Positions 54,869 through 63,199 of a DNA stretch of 64,000 bases are shown one piece after another (position 1 is the first letter of the stretch; each line of letters starts with the position of its first letter). Source of the stretch: Brachyspira pilosicoli. GTDB taxonomy: Bacteria; Spirochaetota; Brachyspiria; Brachyspirales; Brachyspiraceae. The position numbers and the translations under genes are program-made. Under the pieces are notes generated by a model, which worked only from the letters and a program-made list of their open reading frames with translations, had not been told where the DNA came from and made no database searches. The stretch covers positions 992,001 to 1,056,000 of the forward strand of contig NZ_JAWLPU010000001.1 of NCBI RefSeq assembly GCF_036997485.1, read 5' to 3'.

Positions 54869-56161
54869 ATGATTAAAAGATACACTAGAAAAGAGATGGG
54901 TGAACTTTGGAGCTTACAAAATGAGTTTCAGGTTATGCTTGACGTAGAGATTGCAGCTTGCGAGGCTATGGCTGAAATTGGAGAGATTCCTAATGAAGCT
55001 GTAAAAAGAATTAAAGAAAAAGCTACTTTCACAGTTGAAAGAATTGCTGAAATAGAAAAAGAAACTAATCATGATATTATATCATTTGTAACAGCTGTTC
55101 AAGAAAATGTTGGAGAAGGCGGACAGTATATACATAAAGGCTTAACTTCAAGCGATGTAAAAGACACTGCATTGGCTGTAATGATGAAAAAATCAGCTGA
55201 AATTATATTAGAAGATTTAAAAAGATTATCTGAAGTATTATTAAGAAGAGCTAAAGAGCATAAATACACTCCTTGTATAGGACGTACTCACGGTATACAT
55301 GCTGAGCCTATGACATTAGGTTTAAAATTCATTTTATGGTATGATGAAAACGAAAGAAATATTAAACGTGTAGAAGAAGCAAAAAAACAAGTATCAGTTG
55401 GTAAGCTTTCTGGTGCGGTTGGAACATACAGCAACATTGACCCACGCATAGAAGAAATTGTATGTAAAAAATTAGGAATAGAAGCTGACAGAGTTTCTAC
55501 TCAAATAATACAAAGAGACAGACATGCACAATATCTTACTACTTTAGCAATAGTTGCTAGTTCATTAGAGAAATTTGCTACAGAGATTAGAAACCTTCAA
55601 AGAACAGATATTAGAGAAGCAGAAGAGTATTTCAGCGAAAAGCAAAAAGGCTCATCTGCTATGCCTCATAAAAGAAACCCTATCACTTGCGAGAGAATAT
55701 CTGGTTTAGCTAGACTTGTAAGAGGAAATGCATTAGCTTCTTTGGAAGACATTACTCTTTGGCATGAGAGAGATATAAGCCATTCATCAGTAGAACGTGT
55801 TATACTTCCAGATTCTACAATAGCAGTAGACTATGCTCTTAATAAGTTTATTGATATAGTAGACAAACTTTTAATTTATCCTGATGCTATGAAAGCTAAT
55901 ATTGAAAAAACAGGCGGTTTGATTTTCAGCCAAAGAATATTGATAAGCTTAGTTAATAAAGGCATAGACAGAGATAATGCATACAGATGGGTACAGAGAA
56001 ATGCAATGAAAAAATGGCTAAACAATGAAGACTTTAGAGAGAATGTTCACAAAGATGAAGATATAACAAAATATTTAAGCTCTAAAGAGATTGATGACTG
56101 TTTTGACTATGCATATTATTTAAGAAATATAGATGTGATAATGAAGAGATTTGGAATATAA
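54869..56161 (+). CDS. purB: Adenylosuccinate lyase
   Basis: A 430-residue fumarase/aspartase-superfamily lyase acting twice in purine synthesis (SAICAR to AICAR, adenylosuccinate to AMP). Motifs: RYTRKEMGELWSLQNEFQVM start, TSSDVKDTALAVMM, CIGRTHGIHAEPMTLGLKF (His base) and the signature GSSAMPHKRNPITCERISGL. Length matches the bacterial short form. The TAA stop directly abuts a repeat unit. Confidence 0.96.
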   Translation: MIKRYTRKEMGELWSLQNEFQVMLDVEIAACEAMAEIGEIPNEAVKRIKEKATFTVERIAEIEKETNHDIISFVTAVQENVGEGGQYIHKGLTSSDVKDTALAVMMKKSAEIILEDLKRLSEVLLRRAKEHKYTPCIGRTHGIHAEPMTLGLKFILWYDENERNIKRVEEAKKQVSVGKLSGAVGTYSNIDPRIEEIVCKKLGIEADRVSTQIIQRDRHAQYLTTLAIVASSLEKFATEIRNLQRTDIREAEEYFSEKQKGSSAMPHKRNPITCERISGLARLVRGNALASLEDITLWHERDISHSSVERVILPDSTIAVDYALNKFIDIVDKLLIYPDAMKANIEKTGGLIFSQRILISLVNKGIDRDNAYRWVQRNAMKKWLNNEDFRENVHKDEDITKYLSSKEIDDCFDYAYYLRNIDVIMKRFGI

Positions 56162-56455
56162 TTTTTAAGTTTTTTTGTTTGTGGTGGCGTTGCCCCCTGC
56201 GAAGCGTGCCCGTAGGGTGCCGCCCCTAGTTCTTTTGCGACCGTAGGGAGTCCTTCAGGGCGACCGAAGGAAGTGCCTGTGGTATTGCCACAAAGAACCA
56301 AAAAGGCTGCATTTTTATTATAAATTTCATAATTTCATTGTACATTAAAATGCACTCCCCCGCACGACTAAGAAGTTATAATTGAAGCATAGCATTACCG
56401 TGCGGCAAGGTGGTACAGCTCGTACGCAAGAAAAAGAACAACAAAAAAGAATAAA
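56162..56455 (+). repeat. Intergenic mosaic palindromic repeat, A type
   Basis: Begins on the base after the purB stop. GTGGTGGC-GTT-GCCCCCTGC head, GCGAAGC at 56199-56205 followed by GCCCGTAGGGTGCC, GTTCTTTTGCGACC ... GCCACAAAGAAC arms with nested CCTTCAGGG, spacer, A hairpin at 56360-56405, end GTACGCAAGAAAAAGAAC. Confidence 0.88.
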
Positions 56456-56613
56456 TAAAAAAATTACCACATAAAAAAGAAGGGTTTTTTAATCCCATAT
56501 TTATTTTTTGAATAATTTGATAAAATCTATTTTTGATTTATAAAAAGCTATAATAATTTACAAAATTTAATTATAAATGTTTATTAATTTTATACAAATC
56601 AAAAGGAATAATA

Positions 56614-58056
56614 ATGAGTATAATTGAAGAAATTAATGAATTACATAAAAATGATGAACATGAAAAAATTATTGATATTATAATGGCAATTCCAAAAGAG
56701 CAAAGAGATACAGAACTTTTTAGTTTGCTTGCCAGAGCTTATAATAATGTAGGAAGATACGATGAAGCGTTGGATAATTTAATGTATATAAGAGAAGAAT
56801 GCATTAATGATGCTTTATGGAATCATAGAATTGGTTATTCTTATTTTTATAAAGGAGATAAAGAAAATGCATCTATGCATTTTAAAAAGGCTTATGATTT
56901 AAATAATGATGATATACACTCATATAATTTTTATATGCTATGTTGTTCTGAAGATAAAGATGATGGAATAAATTTTGAAGAGAGAGTTAATAGGTTTTGG
57001 ACATGGTTTGAAGAAAATGAAAAAGTTATATCTGATTTTATAGATAAAAAATCTAATATGTCGTCAGAGGAAATAATAGAATTTGTTTCTAATGGTGTAA
57101 GTTTAATATCCAATAATCTGCAGTTTAATTTCGGGGGTAATTATGAGTTTACATTTACTGTAGAAGGCAAAGAATATTTATTTTATCTTACTCCTAGAAT
57201 AGTAGCTGCTATGCCTGAGAAATTAAAAAATAAATGGAAATTCTTTCCTTATATGCAAAAACAAGATATAGCTGATTCTAATTTTAGAATGTATAATAAA
57301 GATTTAAAATTTAATGAAATTTTAGTATTAGCTGAATATAATGAATATACTAATTTTTTTAATTTGAAATTCTATAATAAAAAGTTAAATGAATTAGAAG
57401 AAGATTATGCATATAATGCTTTTTACATAATGCTTGAACATGCTGTAGGTGAAAATATATCGAAACTATATTTATTAGGAGATGTTGAAAAATTAGATAA
57501 AAAACTTGATGGTATGATAGAGCTTACAAAACTTTATGACTTTATAATGGACATTCTAAAAAATAAAAATAATGATATTATTACAGACCCTATGAATAGA
57601 TATACAGCTTATGAGTTTAACCCTACAAATAGTTCCTTTAGAGGAGATATATTTATGGGTAGTACATGCTATATGGAATTTATTAGTGATTATGTTAATA
57701 ATAATGTAAAGACTATTATTAATATTTCCAAAATGGGAGCAAGGGCTGTATATTTAGCTTATGAATTTTCAGATAATAAAGACGATGACGATGAAAATAT
57801 AATAAAATTGATTGATGAAAGAGATAAGATTGCAAATGAGCTTGAGAGTATGATGGGTGAGAAGGGAAGCGGTAAAGAAATAGGTATACTATTAGGCGGT
57901 GCTTTTGGAATACTATGCGGATATATAGACTTGCTTTTATATAATCAAGATGAGTTTATAAAAAGAGCTGAAGAAGTATTAAAAAAATATAATTATAAAT
58001 TTAACTTATTGAGATTAAGACAATATTCAGAAATTATAAAGACATTTAATGATTAA
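56614..58056 (+). CDS. TPR-repeat protein of unknown function
   Basis: A 480-residue cytoplasmic protein. Residues about 1-110 hold TPR-like helices (LFSLLARAYNNVGRYDEALD, NHRIGYSYFYKGDKENASMH, FKKAYDLNNDDIHSY). A long C-terminal domain follows (FEERVNRFWTWFEENEKVIS, YEFTFTVEGKEYLFYLTPRI, GKEIGILLGGAFGILCGYID). I do not recognise this domain. Own ribosome site (AAAGGAA). Flanked on both sides by intergenic repeats. Confidence 0.75.
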   Translation: MSIIEEINELHKNDEHEKIIDIIMAIPKEQRDTELFSLLARAYNNVGRYDEALDNLMYIREECINDALWNHRIGYSYFYKGDKENASMHFKKAYDLNNDDIHSYNFYMLCCSEDKDDGINFEERVNRFWTWFEENEKVISDFIDKKSNMSSEEIIEFVSNGVSLISNNLQFNFGGNYEFTFTVEGKEYLFYLTPRIVAAMPEKLKNKWKFFPYMQKQDIADSNFRMYNKDLKFNEILVLAEYNEYTNFFNLKFYNKKLNELEEDYAYNAFYIMLEHAVGENISKLYLLGDVEKLDKKLDGMIELTKLYDFIMDILKNKNNDIITDPMNRYTAYEFNPTNSSFRGDIFMGSTCYMEFISDYVNNNVKTIINISKMGARAVYLAYEFSDNKDDDDENIIKLIDERDKIANELESMMGEKGSGKEIGILLGGAFGILCGYIDLLLYNQDEFIKRAEEVLKKYNYKFNLLRLRQYSEIIKTFND

Positions 58057-58074
58057 TTAAATACAATAATATTA

Positions 58075-58615
58075 ATGTGCTTTTTTAGTGCATTACTGCA
58101 TGTATTATAATAGTTTATACATATTCCAAATGATAAAGCTAAAGCATTTGCACTTTTTGGTTCTTTGACGAAGTCCGCAGAGCGTAAGCTGCGGAAAAAA
58201 GAACAACAAAAAAATTGATAAAAAATAATTATTTCAATATATACTAAAAATTTTTAAGTTTACCAAAACATATTTTTTATGTTTTTGTTAGTCTCGGGGG
58301 CTAGCCCCCGCACCCCACTTCTTTTGCGACCGTAGGGAGTCCTTCAGGGCGACTGAAGGAAGTGCCTGTGGTATTGCCACAAAGAACCAAAAAGGCTGCA
58401 TTTTTATTATAAATTTTATAATTCAATTGTACATTAAAATGCACTCCCCCGCACGACTAAGAAGTTATAATTAAAGCATAGCATTACCGTGCGGCAAGGT
58501 AGTACAGCTCGTACGCGAGAAAAAGAACAACAAAAAGTTGATAAAAAATAATTATTTTAATATATTCTAGAAATTTTTAGCTTTTTATTTTAATTATTTA
58601 CAAGGCTTTTTAATA
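58075..58615 (+). repeat. B unit followed by A unit and a trailing head
   Basis: B tail at 58120-58212 in the GTTCTTT/AAAGAAC variant (GGTTCTTTGACGAAGTCC ... GCGGAAAAAAGAAC). Head: CGGGGGCTAGCCCCCG at 58295-58310 (perfect palindrome), CTTCTTTTGCGACC ... CCACAAAGAAC. Spacer, A hairpin at 58449-58494, then a worn TTTTTAGCTTTTTA head remnant. Confidence 0.87.
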
Positions 58616-58680
58616 TTTTTAAGAAGCTTTTTTATTTTTGCATTTATTTATTAAACTTCATAATTTATTAATTTATGAAT

Positions 58681-58708
58681 TTGCTAATTTTAAAAAATAG
58701 TATATAAT
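58681..58708 (+). promoter_or_regulatory. Predicted promoter of the GNAT gene
   Basis: TTGCTA (58681-58686), 16-base spacer, TATAAT (58703-58708), 29 bases before the ATG. Confidence 0.55.
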
Positions 58709-58737
58709 CGTACTAATTCTATATAAGGATTAAGCCT

Positions 58738-59304
58738 ATGATTATCAAATTAATAGAAATGAAAAATGATTTAAACAATAAAAACACATATCATCAAATT
58801 TTTAATGATGCATTTCCTATCGAAGAGAGATGGAACTTTGATATGATACTTGAAAATAAAAATGAATCCAGCTATAAATTTTATTCTATTTTAGATGATG
58901 ATAAACCAATAGGCTTGACTATGATTTGGAGCTTTGAAGAGTTTTATTATGGAGAATATCTTGCTATAGATAAAAACTTAAGAGGAAAAAATTACGGCTC
59001 AGAAGTATTAACTAAAATATTTGATATGCATAATGACAAATTAATCGTTATAGAGGTAGAGCCTTATGATTTGAATGATATAGCTAAAAGAAGAATTGAT
59101 TGGTATAAAAGATTTGGTCTTATATTATCAGATTATGATTATGATATGCCTTGTATAAAAGACGGCAAAAAAGATACAATGAAAATGAAAATTATGACAA
59201 ACAGAGAAATAAAATCAAAAGAAGAATATAATAATATTATTACAACATTATACAATAAAGTATACAGCCCAAGATTAGAAAGTATAGATAAATGGCGAGA
59301 TTAA
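58738..59304 (+). CDS. GNAT family N-acetyltransferase
   Basis: A 188-residue GNAT protein. Acetyl-CoA site: LAIDKNLRGKNYGSEVLTKI (motif A, R-x-x-G-x-G/A-like). Upstream strand IGLTMIWSFEEFYYGEYL and downstream VIEVEPYDLNDIAKRRIDWY with WYKRFGL complete the fold. Substrate unknown. The last 30 residues are a charged tail. Confidence 0.88.
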   Translation: MIIKLIEMKNDLNNKNTYHQIFNDAFPIEERWNFDMILENKNESSYKFYSILDDDKPIGLTMIWSFEEFYYGEYLAIDKNLRGKNYGSEVLTKIFDMHNDKLIVIEVEPYDLNDIAKRRIDWYKRFGLILSDYDYDMPCIKDGKKDTMKMKIMTNREIKSKEEYNNIITTLYNKVYSPRLESIDKWRD

Positions 59305-59328
59305 ATTACTATTAAAATTTCATCTTGC

Positions 59329-59356
59329 TTGACAAATAGAAAAATGTTTATATAAT
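59329..59356 (+). promoter_or_regulatory. Consensus promoter of the EIIB gene
   Basis: TTGACA (59329-59334), 16-base spacer, TATAAT (59351-59356); ATG at 59393. Confidence 0.8.
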
Positions 59357-59392
59357 ATACTCAAATATAAATAATTTTATAGGATTTTTATT

Positions 59393-59653
59393 ATGGATAT
59401 TAAAAAAATAGCATCAGATATAGTTCAAGTTGCTGGAAAAGAAAATATTATTTCAGTTTCATCTTGTGCGACTAGATTAAGATTAATAGTAAAAGACAGA
59501 AGCCTTATTGATGATGCAAAGATGCAGGCAATTGATGGCGTTAATGGTGTATTTTTTAATTCTAATCAGTATCAAATAGTATTGGGTACAGAAATAGTTA
59601 AAAATGTTTATGATGCAGTAGTAGCTTTGGGTGTTTCTGGAATTAATAAATAA
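59393..59653 (+). CDS. Stand-alone PTS EIIB domain (glucose/sucrose class)
   Basis: An 86-residue protein equal to one EIIB domain of the glucose superfamily: IVQVAGKENIISVSSCATRL, with the phospho-accepting Cys in SCATRLRL, and the closing YQIVLGTEIVKNVYDAV. EIIB receives phosphate from EIIA and passes it to sugar on EIIC. Here no EIIA or EIIC is attached or adjacent, so it either works with a distant permease or has a regulatory role. Strong promoter. Confidence 0.9.
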   Translation: MDIKKIASDIVQVAGKENIISVSSCATRLRLIVKDRSLIDDAKMQAIDGVNGVFFNSNQYQIVLGTEIVKNVYDAVVALGVSGINK

Positions 59654-59676
59654 CATAAAAATATTTTTAATATTTA

Positions 59677-60171
59677 TTAAAAAATTTTAAACCTTCTTTT
59701 GGGACTAAATATTAATATAATATGTCCTATTATGTCTTTTTTGTTTATGAGACCAAAATCTCTGCTGTCTCTGCTTAGGGCTATATTATCTCCTAAAACA
59801 AAATATTGGTCTTTTCCAATATTATATACTGCATTATCTTTTTTGCTGAAAATATAATATTTATGCCTTATAAGCTCATCATTTAAATATAATCCGCCGT
59901 CAAAAATTTCTACTTTATCTCCCTCTTTTCCTATAACACGCTTTACTAAATTGTTAGTACCCATTCTAAAAACTATAACATCAAAGTTTTTAATATTATT
60001 AAAAATAAAATTATTTTTTAAAAGCAATATCTCATCACCCTCGTAAAAAGTAGGCTCCATTGATTTGTTGCTTACTATATAGGTATCAAAGAAAAATACC
60101 CTAATAAAGCCTGCCAAAAATAAAGCAAGCAAAGATGCTAATATTATTTCTAAAATCTGTCTTTTATTCAT
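59677..60171 (-). CDS. lepB: Signal peptidase I
   Basis: A 164-residue type I signal peptidase: one N-terminal helix (about 8-27), catalytic Ser37 in VSNKSMEPT and Lys77 in NLVKRVIGKEGD, and the C-terminal box GDNIALSRDSRDFG. It cleaves signal peptides on the outer face of the inner membrane. It begins 5 bases after mutS on the same strand. Confidence 0.95.
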   Translation of the reverse strand: MNKRQILEIILASLLALFLAGFIRVFFFDTYIVSNKSMEPTFYEGDEILLLKNNFIFNNIKNFDVIVFRMGTNNLVKRVIGKEGDKVEIFDGGLYLNDELIRHKYYIFSKKDNAVYNIGKDQYFVLGDNIALSRDSRDFGLINKKDIIGHIILIFSPKRRFKIF

Positions 60172-60176
60172 AAAAA

Positions 60177-62867
60177 TTAATTATTTAAATCTTTCTTCCA
60201 TTTGTTAATTAAATTAAGCGCCTCTATTGGAGTGATATCATTAATATTTAAGTCTTTAATTTCTTTTTCTATTTCGCTTTCTTTTGTTTTTTTGTTATCT
60301 ACTATATTAATATCAGAATCTGCTTTAGAATTAAAAGGAAGAATATCTGGAGATTTTTTATTATTTATCTCTATATTCTCAACTTGTATGCCAGCCTCAT
60401 TCTCAAGCTTTTTTAATATTTCTGAAGCTCTCTGTATGATTTTATTTGGAGCACCCGCAATTTTTGCTGCATATATACCATAACTTGACTCAGCAGCTCC
60501 CTCAATAACTTTTTTCATAAATATTATTTCATCTTTATACTCTTCAACTAATACCTTATAATTTTTTACACCTTCCAAATCTTCAAGCATAGTAAGCTCA
60601 TGATAATGTGTAGCAAATAATGTTTTTGATTTTTTATTCTCTTCGTTTACTAAATATTCAACTATAGCCCAAGCAATAGAAAGCCCGTCATAAGTAGAAG
60701 TGCCTCTCCCTATTTCGTCCATTATAACAAGGCTCTTATCAGTACAATGATTAAGTATATAAGCGGTTTCATTCATCTCTACCAAAAATGTACTCTCGCC
60801 CTTTGCTATATTATCACTCGCACCAACCCTTGTAAATATTCTATCAACTATAGATATTTTAGCACTCTTCGCAGGTACAAATGAACCAATCTGTGCAAGA
60901 AGAACTATCAAAGCAGTTTGTCTCAAATATGTACTTTTACCGCTCATATTTGGTCCTGTAATTATTAGCAAATGCTCATTTTTGTTGTCTAAATATGTGT
61001 CATTCGCTATAAAGCTTTCGTTTTTTAAATTGGCTTCAACTACAGGGTGTCTTCCTTCTTTTATGTCTATTATACCGTCGTCTGTTATAATAGGCTTTGT
61101 GTAATTTTCTTCTGCAGCAAGGCAAGCCAAAGAAACATAAACATCTATTATAGATATTACTTTTGCCATTTTTAATATAGATGTTAAATATTCATTGACT
61201 TTACTGCGTACGTCTATGAATATATCATATTCTAAAGCATAACTTTTTTCATTGGCTTCGTTTATAGTCTTCTCATATTCCATTAGTTTGCTTGTGGTAT
61301 ATCTCTCACTTCCTACCAATGTTTGCCTTTTTATAAAATCTTTAGGCACTAACGATATATTAGATTTTGTTATTTCTATATAATAGCCTATAACATTATT
61401 ATATCTTATTTTAAGATTGTTAATTGAAGTGGTTGATTTATATTCATTTTCTAATTCGCTTATCCAACTTCTTCCTTCTCTTCTTGCCTCATTATATTTT
61501 TTTAATTTTTCATCATAATCATCTTTTATAATATCACCTTCGTTTATTACAATTTTAGGGTCTTCCAATATTGCTCTTTCTATTAAATCAGTAACAATTT
61601 TTATATCGCTTATCTCTTCAAAGTTTACATCATTAAAATTATTAAGCACAAGCTCTGTAATTATTTGCAAAGATGAAAATAAAAACCTTTTTAAAGCAAC
61701 CAACTCTTTAGGGTTAATCCTGCCAAGCGCCAATTTTGAAGCAAGTCTCTCTATATCTCCCACATCAGAAAGCATATCCATTATTCTATACATAAACTTC
61801 TGATTCTTATAAAAATATTCAACATTATTAAGTCTTTTATTTATCTCATCAATATTAAGCAAAGGTTCGACTATTATTCGCTTTAAATATCTTGCTCCCA
61901 TAGATGTTTTTGTTTTGTCTATGGTATCAAATAATGTCATTTTGTTGTTGTCATTTCTTATAGTTTCCAAAATCTCTAAACTTGATATTGTGGCATAGTC
62001 TAATGTCATGGAGTCTTTTCTGTTGTAGAGTTTAATATTTGATATATGCTCTAATGATGTTTTGGATAATTCTTGCAAATAATATATCAAAGAACCAAGA
62101 AGTGAAACTATTAAATGTTTATCTTCTATACCGAAACTCTTTAATGATATTGTCTTAAAATGATTTATTAATAATTTATATGCATAAGAATATTCTGCTG
62201 TATAATTTGGGGTAGTGCTGAAAAATATATTTGAAAACCTATTTTGTATTTCTTTTATTATATTACTCTCTTTTACAGATTCTACAGTCATTATCTCTTT
62301 TGGAGAAAACCTTATAATCTCTTCACATATCTCATTTAAAAAGTCTTTTGTATTATTATTATCAAGCTCTGTAACATACAATTCCCCAGTAGATATATCA
62401 CATATAGCAATAGCAACATTATTCTCACTTTTTGAAACTATTATAGAAGCTAAATAATTATTGCTCTTTGATTCTAAATATTTATTTTCTGCAATAGTCC
62501 CAGGTGTTATCACTTGAGTAACTTCTCTTTTTACTATACCTTTTGCTGTTTTAGGGTCTTCCATTTGGTCGCATATTGCTATTTTCTTTCCGCTTTTTAC
62601 TAACTTTGATAAGTAATTATCTATAGCATGATAAGGTACTCCTGCCATTGGAACATTTGCCCTTTTTGTAAGTGTAAGACCTAAAAGTTCTGAAACTGTC
62701 TTGGCATCTTCAAAAAATACCTCGTAAAAATCTCCCATTCTAAACAAAAGTATACTATCGCTATATTTATCTTTAATCTCTTTGTATTGCCTCATCATTG
62801 GTGTGAGTTTTTCTTCTTTGTTTAAATTTTCTGATGATTCTTCTAACGAAAAAAAAGTTTCTTGCAT
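60177..62867 (-). CDS. mutS: DNA mismatch repair protein MutS
   Basis: An 896-residue MutS. The mismatch-reading Phe-x-Glu is in RMGDFYEVFFEDA near residue 45, connector and lever domains follow, and the ABC-type ATPase carries Walker A TGPNMSGKST, FVPAKSAKISIVDRIFTRVG, signature STFLVEMNETAYIL, Walker B LVIMDEIGRGTSTYDGLS and ATHYHELT. The C-terminal tail (about 820-896) is charged and variable. Upstream partner of lepB; MutL is not in the window. Confidence 0.97.
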   Translation of the reverse strand: MQETFFSLEESSENLNKEEKLTPMMRQYKEIKDKYSDSILLFRMGDFYEVFFEDAKTVSELLGLTLTKRANVPMAGVPYHAIDNYLSKLVKSGKKIAICDQMEDPKTAKGIVKREVTQVITPGTIAENKYLESKSNNYLASIIVSKSENNVAIAICDISTGELYVTELDNNNTKDFLNEICEEIIRFSPKEIMTVESVKESNIIKEIQNRFSNIFFSTTPNYTAEYSYAYKLLINHFKTISLKSFGIEDKHLIVSLLGSLIYYLQELSKTSLEHISNIKLYNRKDSMTLDYATISSLEILETIRNDNNKMTLFDTIDKTKTSMGARYLKRIIVEPLLNIDEINKRLNNVEYFYKNQKFMYRIMDMLSDVGDIERLASKLALGRINPKELVALKRFLFSSLQIITELVLNNFNDVNFEEISDIKIVTDLIERAILEDPKIVINEGDIIKDDYDEKLKKYNEARREGRSWISELENEYKSTTSINNLKIRYNNVIGYYIEITKSNISLVPKDFIKRQTLVGSERYTTSKLMEYEKTINEANEKSYALEYDIFIDVRSKVNEYLTSILKMAKVISIIDVYVSLACLAAEENYTKPIITDDGIIDIKEGRHPVVEANLKNESFIANDTYLDNKNEHLLIITGPNMSGKSTYLRQTALIVLLAQIGSFVPAKSAKISIVDRIFTRVGASDNIAKGESTFLVEMNETAYILNHCTDKSLVIMDEIGRGTSTYDGLSIAWAIVEYLVNEENKKSKTLFATHYHELTMLEDLEGVKNYKVLVEEYKDEIIFMKKVIEGAAESSYGIYAAKIAGAPNKIIQRASEILKKLENEAGIQVENIEINNKKSPDILPFNSKADSDINIVDNKKTKESEIEKEIKDLNINDITPIEALNLINKWKKDLNN

Positions 62868-63199
62868 ATATCAATAAAATCCATTATCTAATATTATTGA
62901 AAAATAGTATATTATATTTATTTACTTTTATCAAACGAAATATTGTAAACTATATAATGATACAGTATTTTGCTATAATTTTTTTTTATTTTCCATAAAA
63001 TTATTATGTAAAGACCTCTTTTATATTGCTTTTTTATATTAAATATTGTATATTATTAATATTACTTCATACAATATTGTTAATTAATTATTTTTTGTTA
63101 TATTTAAGCATATATATAAAAACACAATATATATAAAAAATACCATTATGGAGAGGATTGAGTAATACTCAGTCCTTTCACTTTTTTAAATTGGACTTA
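62868..63199. other. 332-bp intergenic region with one hairpin
   Basis: AT-rich. A hairpin at 63155-63175 (GGATTGAGT ... ACTCAGTCC, one wobble) may terminate the minus-strand gene at 63200, although its T tract is about 14 bases further on. The mutS promoter must lie at the left side. No repeat unit of the dispersed family is present. Confidence 0.5.
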
